This document shows positions 22,413 through 33,641 of a stretch of 64,000 nucleotides of DNA, one piece after another. Below the pieces are notes generated by a model. That model saw only the letters and a program-made list of their open reading frames with translations. It was not told where the DNA came from and made no database searches. Made by a program: the position numbers and the translations under genes. Position 1 is the stretch's first letter, and each line of letters starts with the position of its first letter. The stretch lies in NCBI GenBank assembly GCA_021030915.1, contig JAGEMR010000007.1, positions 434,001 through 498,000 of the forward strand. Direction: 5' to 3'. This DNA comes from Astrothelium macrocarpum. Taxonomy: Eukaryota; Ascomycota; Dothideomycetes; Trypetheliales; Trypetheliaceae.

Positions 22413-23061
22413 TCAATCTCGGCCCATCCAAATCCCAGAAATGAAGATGAGATAGGGTATCTGCGATAGCATGATCAGCCATATGGAATATGAGATATCG
22501 GAGAACATACTACCGCTGGATGGTCACAGCCCCTTTCAACTGCTGGCGGAGTGATCAATGGATTTCTTGCATTATTGGGCAGAGGTCTGGATGATGTACC
22601 AGTATCAGTTTCTCTTTTCAGATTTCCTTCATACATATCACAACAGATTTGTATTTGGAGGTCAACCATTGGAGGAGAGACAGCGCAGGCGCTCTCTTCG
22701 GACCAGGTCATTCTGCAGGTCATGAGGTGCCGTCCCTGGTATGTAGTAATCTCCAATGAACACAATTACAATGGAGCACCACTTTCGAATAAGCCCACTA
22801 TGTAGAGTGTCTGCGTCAGTATCCTTTTGGATAACGCACTACTATAAGCATTGACCAGCGCTGTTACATCTTTGTTGCCATTGGTGCGATGTAGTCAGAC
22901 AATTTCATGGGTTGCTTATGTAATGCACACCTTGGTAGGCCAATTCTATTTGCACGAGGGCTTCAGTCATGTAGACCAAGATTTCGCAAACATCAGTTCC
23001 ATAATCACTTGAGAAGCCTCATCTAACGTTCATGAATTATGTTCGCATACTTCATCCGACA
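22413..23061. other. Convergent intergenic region
   Basis: 650 bp between the 3' ends of the small RG-rich gene and the DEAH helicase; nothing supported. Confidence 0.5.
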
Positions 23062-25911
23062 TTAGAATTTGCTAGCCGGTGCTCCTTGCCCTTTCGGTAC
23101 CTTCCTATCCACCCCCAGCGCCTCCACATCTTTCTTCTTGTGATAATGCGGTGCAGCATCTACCAGCATCTGCACGTCCGGTATCTCAAATAAACTCCGC
23201 ATATACTCCTTACTCGTCAGCACCAACTCATGATAAACCACCCACTTCGGCCTCTGCCTTCCCTCTTCCATCAACACCGAGCTCGGATGGATGTACACCG
23301 TGTTCCCACCCTTCGCCGTGCGATAGCTATCGCCCCCCCTCTGCAACCGCGCGGCATGCGGAAAGTACCCGGCAATCAGCGCCTTCAGAATCGGCACGTA
23401 GTCATTCGACCCGCACGACGACAGCGTCACCTCCACCCGATCACACAGCCGCGCCAACTGCTCGCGCACGTCGCGCGCCCGCGTCAGACTGCGCTGCTGC
23501 AGGTAGTTCTCGCGACACCACGCGTAACTGTAGTCCGTGTCGACCCACTCCTCCCAGATGCGGAGCAGGGTGAGGTGGTCGCCGCCGCCCTCGCGCGCGG
23601 CGAAGCGGCGGTGCGCGCTGGTGGCGAGCAGCTTCTTGTCCTTGGGCGTGAAGAAGAGGGCGCCGGAGACGCTGAGCATGGCGATGATGGAGATGACCTC
23701 GTCGACGCAGTGCAGCTTGTCCGCGGTGAGGATGGCTTTGGCGGCCATGGGGTCGATGGGGAATTCGGCCATTTGCCGGCCGATCTTGGTGAGCTCGCCG
23801 CGGTCGTTGAGGGCGCCGAGGGCGTAGAGCTGTTCGAGTGAGCGGATGAGCGTGTCGGCGGGCGGCGGGTCCATGAAGTCGAAGTCGACGAGATCGTGGA
23901 TGCCGAGAGACTTGAGCATGAGACACATGCCGCTGAGGTTGCTGCGCTGGATTTCGGGCTGAGTGGACTGGGGAAGTTCGTTGTAGAAGGACCATTTGGT
24001 GTAGAGACGAAAGCATTTCCCTGGACCTACACGACCTGCACGTCCTGCACGCTGATTGGCAGAAGCGCGCGAAATGGGAGTCACGACCAAAGAATCCATG
24101 TTTGTGCGAGCATTGTAGACATTTTCTTTCACAAAGCCACAGTCAATGACATAAACAATACCATCGATGGTGATGGAAGTTTCGGCAATGTTCGTGCTGA
24201 GTACAACTTTACGCGCTTTGGGAGGCGTGGGTTCAAAGATTTTGGCTTGAAGGCTTGGCTCAAGGTTAGCGTAAATGGGACAGATGATGAGTTCGCCGGC
24301 TTTGGGTCCAAGTTTACGCATAGTCTCTTCGAGCATCGTTTGACAGGCTTCGATTTCTTCTTGGCCCGTAAAGAAGACGAGAATGTCGCCAGCAGGCTGT
24401 GAGAGATGGATCTGGAAGATGGTAGTGACAGCAGCGGCGAGATAATTAGCTTCTGGTTGCGGGGTGTAATGAATGTCCACTGGATATCGACGCCCCGGAA
24501 TGTTCAGGATTGGCGCATCCCAATATGCCGCCATCTTCTGTGCGTCCAATGTTGCCGAAGAGATTAGCAGGCGTAATGTTGGGTTTGCGCGTCGAATGTC
24601 GTTAAGAATAGGGAATAGTACATCTGTATGAAGCGTTCGTTCGTGGGCTTCGTCAATCATTATAGCAGCATAGCTCGAGAGATCAGGCTCAGTCAAGAGC
24701 TCCCTCAAGAGCATGCCATCCGTCATGTATATTAAACGGGTCTTCTCGTTCGTGACATCTTCGAATCGAATCTTGTAGCCGACTTCATTCCCGAGCTTGA
24801 CACCAACTTCTTCTGCGACTCGGGCTGCAACACTCATTGCAGCCACTCGCCTCGGCTGGGTGCAACCAACTTTTAGGCCACCCTTGGTATAGCCGGCTTC
24901 ATGGAGATATTGAGGCAACTGTGTTGTTTTACCTGAACCAGTCTCTCCAACACAAACCAAGACTTGATGCTCGGCAACTGCTGCAAGGAATTCATCTCGA
25001 TAGGTATAGACAGGAAGACTTTTTCGTGTAGCTTCGATGCCCGCAATCTTCTGTTCTGCAGCAGATAGCTGCTGCTGAAATTGCCTCTGTTCTTTACTTC
25101 CCGGGAGAGCCTCATCCATGAGATAATTGATTTTGACAGCATCATCGAATACAAATTCATACTCTTCATGTGCTGCAGCCTTCTCGCGTCGGTCTTGATG
25201 AGCTCGACCAATCTGCTCTTCCTCCCATTCCTCGTGTTCTGTAATGAATCGATCATTCTTCCCTTTGCGGTCCACGTATCTATGATAGAGGGCATCTTCC
25301 TTTTTCTTTCGATCTATCTTGCCCTTTTCGGTGATATAATCCTCTGGCAAAGCATAGCCCTCCACATGGTCGTCGATCCGTAAGCGCTCTTCAGCAAGTC
25401 TCAGGGTCTCTCGGTTCTTGGCGAATTCAGCCTTTTCAGCAGCAGATAGCTGGTCTCCGTAATGTCTCTCCTCTTCTGCTTCCTCCTGTACCTGTTTTCT
25501 GAACAGAGCTAGTTGTTCCTCTTCTCGATTCTTAAGGTAGGTCTGTCGACTTCTCAGCCTCAGATCCTCCATCTGCTTCCGTCGCTCAGCAGGGTCTTCA
25601 GCAAGAGAGTTTCGAGCATCGCTGCGCGCGTCTCTTGATTCCAGCTTCTTGTCCTTGTCTTTTCGTTCCTTCTCCAGCATGCGCTTCTCGAATTCTGCCT
25701 TTTCTCTATGGTCCCTCTCATATTCGTCTTCTTGAGGCTCGACTTTGCGCTTCGAGGGCCGAGGCGAGGATGACCCATTTTCAAGCCTGACACGCTTGGG
25801 GGCAGACTCCTCAAAATCCTCCTCCACCTCATCTTGGTCACCCCATCTGTCCTCAAAATCGCCTTCTATTTTTCGAGTTACACGCCTCTGGCCATTTTGG
25901 TGGGTCGCCAT
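23062..25911 (-). CDS. PRP2: Prp2/DHX16-type spliceosomal DEAH-box RNA helicase
   Basis: 949 aa from the Met at 25911 (MATHQNGQRR); the frame is open a little further upstream but that part looks like leader. The acidic, charged N-terminus includes EDYITEKGKIDRKKKEDALYHRY and EYEFVFDDAVKINYL, typical of Prp2/Cdc28/DHX16. Helicase motifs are complete: GETGSGKTTQ (I), TQPRRVAAMSVA (Ia), TDGMLLRE (Ib), DEAHERT (II), SATLDAQK (III), ILVFFTGQEE (IV), VLSTNIAETSITI (V) and QRAGRAGR (VI). Winged-helix/ratchet and OB regions follow, ending PKGQGAPASKF. Prp2 remodels the activated spliceosome before the first catalytic step, using the G-patch cofactor Spp2. Prp22 and Prp16 are less likely because no S1 domain or Prp16-type N-terminus is seen. 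The gene is intronless. The region 23080-23960 shows a sharp C/G skew switch. Confidence 0.92.
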   Translation of the reverse strand: MATHQNGQRRVTRKIEGDFEDRWGDQDEVEEDFEESAPKRVRLENGSSSPRPSKRKVEPQEDEYERDHREKAEFEKRMLEKERKDKDKKLESRDARSDARNSLAEDPAERRKQMEDLRLRSRQTYLKNREEEQLALFRKQVQEEAEEERHYGDQLSAAEKAEFAKNRETLRLAEERLRIDDHVEGYALPEDYITEKGKIDRKKKEDALYHRYVDRKGKNDRFITEHEEWEEEQIGRAHQDRREKAAAHEEYEFVFDDAVKINYLMDEALPGSKEQRQFQQQLSAAEQKIAGIEATRKSLPVYTYRDEFLAAVAEHQVLVCVGETGSGKTTQLPQYLHEAGYTKGGLKVGCTQPRRVAAMSVAARVAEEVGVKLGNEVGYKIRFEDVTNEKTRLIYMTDGMLLRELLTEPDLSSYAAIMIDEAHERTLHTDVLFPILNDIRRANPTLRLLISSATLDAQKMAAYWDAPILNIPGRRYPVDIHYTPQPEANYLAAAVTTIFQIHLSQPAGDILVFFTGQEEIEACQTMLEETMRKLGPKAGELIICPIYANLEPSLQAKIFEPTPPKARKVVLSTNIAETSITIDGIVYVIDCGFVKENVYNARTNMDSLVVTPISRASANQRAGRAGRVGPGKCFRLYTKWSFYNELPQSTQPEIQRSNLSGMCLMLKSLGIHDLVDFDFMDPPPADTLIRSLEQLYALGALNDRGELTKIGRQMAEFPIDPMAAKAILTADKLHCVDEVISIIAMLSVSGALFFTPKDKKLLATSAHRRFAAREGGGDHLTLLRIWEEWVDTDYSYAWCRENYLQQRSLTRARDVREQLARLCDRVEVTLSSCGSNDYVPILKALIAGYFPHAARLQRGGDSYRTAKGGNTVYIHPSSVLMEEGRQRPKWVVYHELVLTSKEYMRSLFEIPDVQMLVDAAPHYHKKKDVEALGVDRKVPKGQGAPASKF

Positions 25912-26453
25912 TAAAGCCGCTCTCGAACAAGCTGTCAAGTCTAGAGGATACGAGAGGAAGTGCAGCCAAGTCACATAAGCTCATCAAGGTCTTTGGTAGT
26001 AGACGTAGAAGATACAAATGAGAAGATTGACAAAATCATCATGCTCAATTTGCGGAGGATGGAGCATTTAGAGGTTACTAAGGTACCCTTAGCATGGGCA
26101 GAGAAGGACAAAATGCTGGCACATTCTACCATGAAGATTTTTGGAACTCAAAACCTACTTCATCTCGTCTTCAAGACTTAAGTACTATTTCGTCAACAAG
26201 AAATAGGGGCATTCTGGTTTCAAAAATCAGGGATTAGTGTTGAGATTCTTTGTGTACGTGCGAACAATATGTTCTCCTCATAAATTCTGAAGTGAAATCA
26301 AGAGTAAAGATCCAAGTTTGGAACGATTCCAAGGCAAGCAATATATGATTTATATAACTGTCTATCAGATTATGCTGATTCTGGATTCACAACATGGTCT
26401 CTCTGGCAAGTCTTACACAAAAATCTATCCCTGAATCACCAATGAAAAGAGTC
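25912..26453. other. Intergenic, PRP2 promoter and monooxygenase 3' flank
   Basis: 540 bp between two co-directional (-) genes; no other gene seen. Confidence 0.5.
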
Positions 26454-27835
26454 TCACTTCTTTTCGATATGCCCTTTCGCATCCATGCTAACATTTTGGT
26501 CATATGAATACTTCCATCTGTAATCTTTTGCCTTTCCCTTCCCAACCGACATATGTGCCGTTTGCAGGCTGAGCTCAACTTCTTTCGCTCCTCGTGGAAT
26601 CATGGCGGCTTCGTATTCTCCAATCGCCGTGTGCAGAGCCGTACTGTCAAACGCTACTTTCTTGATTGCTTCGACAACTTCAGCAGCATCTTGCATGGCA
26701 TTGTTCAATCCCTGCCCACGATATGACAGCATTGCGTGGGCAGCATCGCCGGCGAGAGTCATTCTCCCATTTCTGTTGTCCCATGGGCTCGGACTCCATT
26801 GATGGCCGACATCAACAGGTAGTATGGCATCATCAGTAATGCCTTGCGAGGCTGTGTAGAAAGGCTCGCAGAATTGTGACGCTTTTTCCCTAAAGAACTT
26901 CGTAGCTTCTTGAGCATTTGCGAAGTCATGCTTGTATGGCGGACCATACCATCCCAAATAGTTCTGAAAACGCCAGTTTTCTGGCTTGTTTGCGTCGCTT
27001 GTATCTAGCGCTGTTGGAATGTTATTGAAGGTTCCGTTTTCATTTGGTGCTTAAGAGAGGCTGGACATTGTTCAAAAACAAGACTTACCAGCAAGCAAAT
27101 ACACAATCCCTGTCTCGCTAAGTATTCCTGTAGTCAAAATGGGATGCATGCTTCTTAGTAACTTTGCTTGCTCTGCCGTATATTTCGCATGGCAATAATT
27201 GATCATGGTGAACCCTGTATCCACGCATTTGCCCTCTTTCTCTCCAACCAGTAGCTCCCTTACACGCGATCGCGCTCCATCAGCACCAATCACCATACTT
27301 CCGAATACCTCGCTCCCGTCTTCAAATTTTACCTTCACTCCGTCATCAACCACTTCTATATCATTCAACGCCTTCCCATCCTCAATATCAATACCCTGTG
27401 CCAAGAAGTCTCTTAGCCTCCTCTTCGATACCCTTACCATGTCCTTTCCTGGCACGCGTCCAGTGACCTCCCCCGTCGCCCCGTCCATGCGCACCACTGG
27501 TTCGCTCCAATCATAAAATGGATCGACCCATGCCTCTGATAGACGTGACTGGAGGTGCGTGGGCAGGACGGATAGCAAGTGCGACGTGCCCCAATGGAGT
27601 AACATGCCCCAATCCCGAGGTCGGTTAGTTGAGGTACTACGCTCATAGACGGTGTAAGGTATGTGGGCTTTTGCAAGGCCTTGAGCGATGGCGAGGCCTG
27701 TGGAACCTAAATGGAAGGAGCTCAGTTTGGGACCTGAGAAGACAGAAAACGGGGAAGGGAATATTGGAATGGTGGATCAGTACCTCCGCCTATGATGATG
27801 ACCTTAAAGGAGTTGCTAGAGGTTGGGGAATCCAT
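26454..27835 (-). CDS. FAD-dependent monooxygenase (class A flavoprotein type)
   Basis: Exons 27835-27784, 27706-27089 and 27049-26454; 1266 nt, 421 aa. The N-terminal FAD-binding Rossmann motif FKVIIIGGGSTGLAIAQGLA is split by intron 1. YERSTSTNRPRDWG follows, then the DG motif VIGADGARSRVRE, and the GD motif GRMTLAGDAAHAML with the flanking SYRGQGLNNAMQDA. This is the order of PHBH/salicylate hydroxylase-like monooxygenases, which hydroxylate aromatic or polyketide substrates with NAD(P)H and O2. Substrate is unknown and no biosynthetic cluster surrounds it, so a stand-alone catabolic or detoxifying role is most likely. No membrane segment is evident. Confidence 0.88.
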
Positions 27836-28849
27836 GGCTTTCTGGAAAATGGATATCAATTCTGAGAATATGCTTCACGGAAAAGAAAATGAACAAAAGA
27901 AAATCGAACCAATTTGATGAGTAAGAAATGTCAGAGAATCATTATCGCATAGGAAACCTTTGTCTACTTATTCTTATCGTATTTATATCGCGATATTTGT
28001 TTTCAAGTCGCTTCACAACGCCAAAGATTTCGCATCCGAGCAGCGACTACCTAAAAGGGAAAATCCAAGCGCGGCACTAATTAACCTGGCATCGTAAACT
28101 TTCTGCCGGTGAATGCAGTAAGAAATGTCATCCCGGACATAGGATAATTCCGTGGGGCCCGACCTAAGCATTTTTTTTCCATGCAGCGAGTTCAATAATT
28201 TGACCCACTGAAAACCTTTATTGTCAACTGCTTGCCAAAGACTCGTGTACCAAGTAGGCAATTCAAAATTCGTCAAGCTTTCAAGCTTTTCCACAAATGC
28301 CTAAGTAGACAATATGGGATGGTCTCCAAAATAACATTCATCACTGCAACCACCGGTGTTTCCAGCCATTGACCGGCGATACTATTCGAGGGAGAGGCTG
28401 ACCTGGAGAGCGTAGAAAGATTAGTCTTTCAGTGGATCATTAGGGCGGCGGATAAAAAGAAATAAAGCTTTTCGCATGGACCCATGACATCATGTGCATT
28501 TTCCTTTTTGTTCTATCAAAATGAGTGTCATGATTTTGGCTGCAACTGATCTTGTATTTGGCAATTTTCCTACATAAGATTTATCGTCGACGTTGGCATT
28601 ACCAACGCTTTGCGTATAGTCCTTTTAGTGGAAAAGAAAGGGCCAAGAATTTGTCTCCGAGACTCACACAAGTAATACTTAGGGTTGGGTCCATTAGGCC
28701 TTTGATGACTATGAAAATGCTTCCGGAAATCCTACGGGCTATCACTTTCATTGCTTTTGAGCTTGATACTGTATGCAGATTAGCTGAGAAGATGGTGCGG
28801 GTCAGAAATCTATTGCTACATAAATGGTAAATAGAAACACATCTAGCTT
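27836..28849. other. Intergenic, about 1 kb
   Basis: Between the monooxygenase start and the OST1 stop. A 93-codon minus frame at 28013-28294 looks somewhat protein-like but has no start context or homologous features I know (see rejected items). Confidence 0.45.
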
Positions 28850-30439
28850 TTACACGCTTTTCTTCCCAATATTTGTGTTCAACTGTCCAAAGGCCCAAAC
28901 TGCACCGAAGACGGTGACTACACCGGCGAAAATGGTCAACGGCTTGCGGAAGCCAGCAGTCCAGGGATATTCGTAAGAGACGTAAAGATCAGCTTCTCGC
29001 TGTGCGTCTACAACGTTTTGCGCGACCAGAGTTAGCGTAGTTCGGCCAATGGTATCCATGTACGTCTGATAGAGAGTTGTGGAGTTGGTCAGAATAGGGA
29101 TTGGCGTCGAGAACTCAACATTTCTGCATCACACATTAGTTTCCGTAACGACAGGAAGATGAATTATCCAACGTACGTTGCACCTTCAGGTAGTATCACA
29201 CGCACTTCCACTCTCTCATACTCCAATCCCTCGTTGGATTTTGGTCCCTCAATAAATGGTACCTTGAGGACAAAGCGACTGCCTCCCACATTGCGGAGGA
29301 AGTCCTTTAGATCACCGTTCCAGCCTACCTGGAATTTGTACCTCCAATCGCCAAAGATGGGATACCTAGGCCTCAATTCAAGCAGCGCTTCCCTTGAGCC
29401 AGTGCGCCAATGTGTCGTACTGACATTTCCAATGTCATCCACCACATATGCGTCGCTCGAACCAGCTTTAAGCGGAAATTTCATTTCCTTCAAAGCAGCA
29501 CTGGGCGGGTTGTAGTACGCAGCACGTTGCCATTCCACGCGATTGAATTGCTCTTTGAGTTTTGCGCCAATGTTGATGAGCGGATTGTATAGCTCCTCAA
29601 CCATCATCGCGCCACCCCATTGTGAGACATAAATATCGCGCTTGAGCTGTGTGGTATGGAGGATGGGTTTGGTGAATTCGTATCGGACATTGGCGGGGAC
29701 GACGGAGCCAGGAGGAGCGTTTTCGTACGGACCGTATGTAAAAGATGAGCCTTGAACCTGGGGGTCTTCGGCAGCCTGTTCAGAGGTCCCGGAAAGAGTG
29801 GTGTAGTTAGGCACGTCAGAGGAAGGAAATTTGAGCTTCGTCTTTTGGTTATCCGTGGTGTAGGCTGATGGGGTGTGCGCAGAGAAGGTATATTGTAGGT
29901 ATTGCTTCTCTGACTGCCCAATAGAAGTCGGAAGAGGAGACAGGGCTGAAAGTACATTGTAGCTGATGCTCAGAGTCTGTTGCGTCTTGGGTGCCAAGGG
30001 AGTAGGTAGATGAATGAGATAAAATTCTGTAGGGCTTGGAAGGTGCGTCAACATGACTGCCTGCGTTCATGATTCAAATAATTTACCTGTACTTGTCATA
30101 TTCTGCAATCTCGACATTGAACAGTCCTCTGTCCGGATTTTTCTTGTCCCTCACTTCCAGATTACCGACTTTCTCAATTCTACCTGGTTCGAATGGTAGA
30201 TAATACTCTGATTGCGGATTGGAGTCGATATTCTCAATAACCACATTGATGGTCTCTCTTGGATAGCTTTTTTCGAGATTGACATTGCGAACGAGGTTGG
30301 CATTTTTGAAGACTTGCGGTGGCTTGAATGCGTCTGGTAGTATTTGTCTCGAAGATAGCGGCTCAGATACATTTGAGTTGGCCGTGCATACCGAACTCAA
30401 TGCGCTCAGACAGGCACACAGAAAAGCGGAGGACCTCAT
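28850..30439 (-). CDS. OST1: Oligosaccharyltransferase alpha subunit (ribophorin I/Ost1)
   Basis: Exons 30439-30087, 30034-29177 and 29123-28850; 1485 nt, 494 aa. A signal peptide (MRSSAFLCACLSALSSVCTA) leads into the ER-lumenal ribophorin I domain: NANLVRNVNLEKSYPRETINVVIEN, EYYLPFEPGRIEKVGNLEV, EFYLIHLPTPL, and YGPYENAPPGSVVPANVRYEF. A single C-terminal transmembrane helix, LTIFAGVVTVFGAVWAFG, leaves a short basic tail. Ost1 is a non-catalytic subunit of the complex that transfers the dolichol-linked glycan to Asn in the ER. The first intron is 52 nt (30086-30035); nearer acceptors would either make it impossibly short or break frame. It is head to head with the gene at 30717. Confidence 0.93.
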
Positions 30440-30716
30440 ATTGGCTTTTCCAGAGGCCCTCCAAGATCAGAAGGAGGGAGAGGCTTGTCAAAGAGAAGAT
30501 TGGAGGCGTGAATGTTGAGGCATGAGCTTCAAAGCTAGAATCGTGGCATTCTCGGGACACCTTCCCTTCCGACTTTCATCACCATTTCTTCGTGGTGCTT
30601 TGCTTCAACACTAAACTTGAACCTCACGCTCTCACCTACCATGTCGTTGGGCGCCCCTTGGACCATTACATTTGCGAAAGTCATTATGGGTATCTAGTTC
30701 TATCTTCCAGGTAGTC
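30440..30716. promoter_or_regulatory. Bidirectional promoter of OST1 and the pseudouridine catabolism gene
   Basis: Only 277 bp separates the two start codons. It must hold both 5' leaders and both core promoters. No TATA box stands out. Confidence 0.5.
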
Positions 30717-33441
30717 ATGGATTTGTTGTGCAACCCTTTACGACGCCTTTCCCGGCGTGAGTTCATCCTCCGCAAAGGTGTCACTCTTCGGAGATGGCAA
30801 AGCTCAAGATCCGGGCTCTTGAAGGTCTCGGAGGAAGTCGATGATGCGATCTCATCTAGAAAACCTGTTGTTGCTTTGGAATCAACAATATATACACACG
30901 GTTAGCAATCTCCATCAAAATTGATAGTCTCTCTCTTGTCCTCATAGCTTTCTAGGCTTTCCTAAACCGGACAATGTAGCGCTTGCATTCCATTTGGAGT
31001 CTACCGTTCGACAGAATGGAGCTATTCCAGCTACCATTGGCGTGCTAGATGGTGTAGCGCATGTGGGCATGTCTCCCGAAGCGCTTGCCAAACTGACCTC
31101 TTCTGCTGGAGAACCATCTACGTTGAAATTATCTAGACGAGATTTAGGCTTTGCAACTGGAATGGTACGAGTCATGTCACGCAGCGTGAATATCAAATTT
31201 AATTCTCATTTTCATTAAGCAATCAGTGGGCAAGCATTTTAACGGGGGAACCACTGTAGCAGGCACCATGATTCTTGCTCATCTTGCTGGAATCAAGATA
31301 TTTGCTACCGGTGGCCTAGGTGGTGTACACAGAGGAGCAGAGAGCAGTATGGATATATCTGCTGATCTCACAGAACTTGGAAGAACGTCCGTTGCCGTCT
31401 TTAGTAGCGGCTGTAAGAGTTTTCTCGATATACCAAGAACGCTTGAATATCTTGAAACACAAGGCGTCAGTGTTGCAACATTTGCCGATGGTCGTGGTGA
31501 AAAGGTGGACTTCCCATCTTTTTGGTCAAGAGATAGTGGAGTCGTCAGTCCGATGACTATTCAAGACGAAAGTGAAGCAGCTGCTATCATTCGTACGTGA
31601 GGACCTTCTTGGGCAATCTCTTCCCAAAATCTGGACATGTTCGTTTTTATGACTGACTTGTGAGCATCAGATGCGCAAAACTCCCTTGGACTTTCTTCTG
31701 GCCTCTTATTTGGAAATCCAATACCCCAGATACATGAGATACCAAAGACGGACATTGACCAAGTCATTAGTGATGCAATCATACAAGCCCAAGCTGCTGG
31801 CGCCGCGGGCAAGGATAATACTCCTTTTATCCTATCAAAAATATGGGAACTCACTCAGGGCAGAAGTCTCGAAGCAAACAGGGCTTTGATTGAAAGTAAT
31901 GTTCTGAAAGCAACGAAGGTAGCTGTCCATCTCGCCGAGCTTGAGAGAAGGGCAGTCGTGGAGCTAGAAAGGTAAGTTCGAAACAAGACGTCGGCTAACA
32001 AGAAACTAATTGTTGACGTAGCGATGATTCTGAAGTGGAACCAACGAGGACCGGTCCAGCAGCGAGCAACTATACCTTCAATGGAGTATCAATCGGCATT
32101 GCGCATCAAGGCGCCATCTCGAGTGAGAAAGGTGATTCTTTAACGAATGTATCTCGGGATCTTTTGCCTAAGCAGCAGGAAAAGTCTTTCGCTCCAGCAA
32201 ACGTTGTCGTTGCGGGTGCGATAGCTATGGATTACGCCTGTGATTACAGACCGCCGCGTGGATCTTCATCCCCAATTCATCCACAACCTCAGACATCCAA
32301 TCCCGCGAGAATAACTCAAAGTGTTGGAGGTGTTGCTCGCAATATCGCTGTAGCTTGCCATCATCTTGGAGCCAAGGTCCTCCTTTGCTGCGCAAGAGGC
32401 GATGATCTAGCGGGTGACGCTGTTACTACTGATGTCGCATCTCATGGATTGTCGTTGTATGGAGTGAAGCATGTAAGCGATATGCTTGGTAAAGTAGATG
32501 ATATTGGGTCCGAGCATTACCAAACATCTCGCAAAGAGCTTGCTACCATGAATACAGCTCAATACGTGGCTATCAATGATATCCACAAAGATCTCAGTAT
32601 TGCAATGGCTGACATGTCAATCCTTGAGAAAATTGACGCCGACTTGATTACACAAGAGTGGATCAAACCAGTCTTGGAAAACATCAAGCCCAAATGGCTT
32701 GTTCTCGACACAAACTGGACGTCTCAAGGACTTGATACCTGGCTTGACGCAGCAAAGTCCATGGGAGCAAAGGTCGCTGTGGACCCAGTGTCAGTAGCAA
32801 AGTCTTCACGAATATTTTCATACGAAGCAATCGGCCACAAAAAAACTGCGATATTTCCACATCATAGGATCCACCTATTAGCCCCAAACAGGCTCGAATT
32901 GGCAGCCATGCACGAAGCGGCTCGGTCAAATGGCATCTTCGAAACAGCAAAATGGTGGAAAGTGATTGATTCGCTTGGAATTCCAGCGTCAGGTGCACGC
33001 GCAACCTATGAATCGATTGCCGGGAAAGCCCTTGTCGATGAAGGCGTACCTCAGATGAGTGCACAGCTACTTCCGTTATGTCAGTGCCTAGTTGTAAAGC
33101 TTGGTGATGAAGGTGTCCTCATGACCGAGTTACTGCATTACGAAGATGAAAGGCTAAGGTCTCCCGATGAGGCGCAATGGATTGTGTCCAGAAGCACAGG
33201 GGATGGCGACGTCGGCGGTATTTACATGCGCTTCTTTCCAGCTGTAAAGATCCCACAAGATCAAATCAAGAGCGTCAATGGCGTGGGAGACACATTCATA
33301 GGTGCACTGGTTGCCGGCTTGGCGAAAAAAGAGGCGACGGTCCAGAATCTAATTGATGTCGCACAGAAGGCGTCACGATTAACTTTGCAGAGCACGAGGG
33401 CAGTGAGTGAAAGACTCATTGAGCTAAAGCACATTTTGTGA
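30717..33441 (+). CDS. Pseudouridine-5'-phosphate glycosidase fused to PfkB-type kinase
   Basis: Exons 30717-30900, 30956-31164, 31220-31592, 31671-31971 and 32022-33441; 2487 nt, 828 aa. The N-terminus (MDLLCNPLRRLSRREFILRK) is basic and lacks acids early, like a mitochondrial presequence. Residues about 40-345 are PsuG-like (indigoidine synthase A family): VALESTIYTHGFP, FNGGTTVAGTMILAHLAGI, GGVHRGAE, ISADLTELGRTSVAVFSSG followed by the CKSF Lys, and FGNPIP. The C-terminal half is PfkB-like: GGVARNIAVACHHLGAKV, VLDTNWTSQ, and VNGVGDTFIGALVAGLAKK with the catalytic Asp. Together these phosphorylate pseudouridine and cleave the C-C glycosidic bond to uracil and ribose-5-phosphate. The fused arrangement is known in fungi and animals. 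Confidence 0.92.
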
Positions 33442-33641
33442 AAGGAAAACTTCGCTTCCTATGCAACTAGACTACTGAGTCGATGCAGGACAAAGAGATA
33501 AAGAAAAAGTCCCTTGTGATCAACCATTCCCACTCTCGATTTGACGTATCCACCCATAAGCCGTATTCGAAAAGATCCCTTTCGCCGCCGATGCTAACCT
33601 TCCCATCCCTCAACGCCGCGCAAAGCCGTCCGCATCGCTCC
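33442..33641. other. Short convergent 3' region
   Basis: 200 bp between two converging genes; C-rich toward 33641. Confidence 0.5.

Noticed and set aside
23079..24402. Long frames opposite to and alongside the Prp2 helicase (including a 191-codon minus frame)
   Set aside because: Alternate frames of the intact helicase exon; Arg/His-rich without motifs.
28013..28294. 93-codon minus frame, somewhat protein-like
   Set aside because: No start context, no splicing partner and no known motif; at most a gene remnant.
32684..33064. Minus frame in the pseudouridine gene
   Set aside because: Shadow frame of an intact kinase exon.
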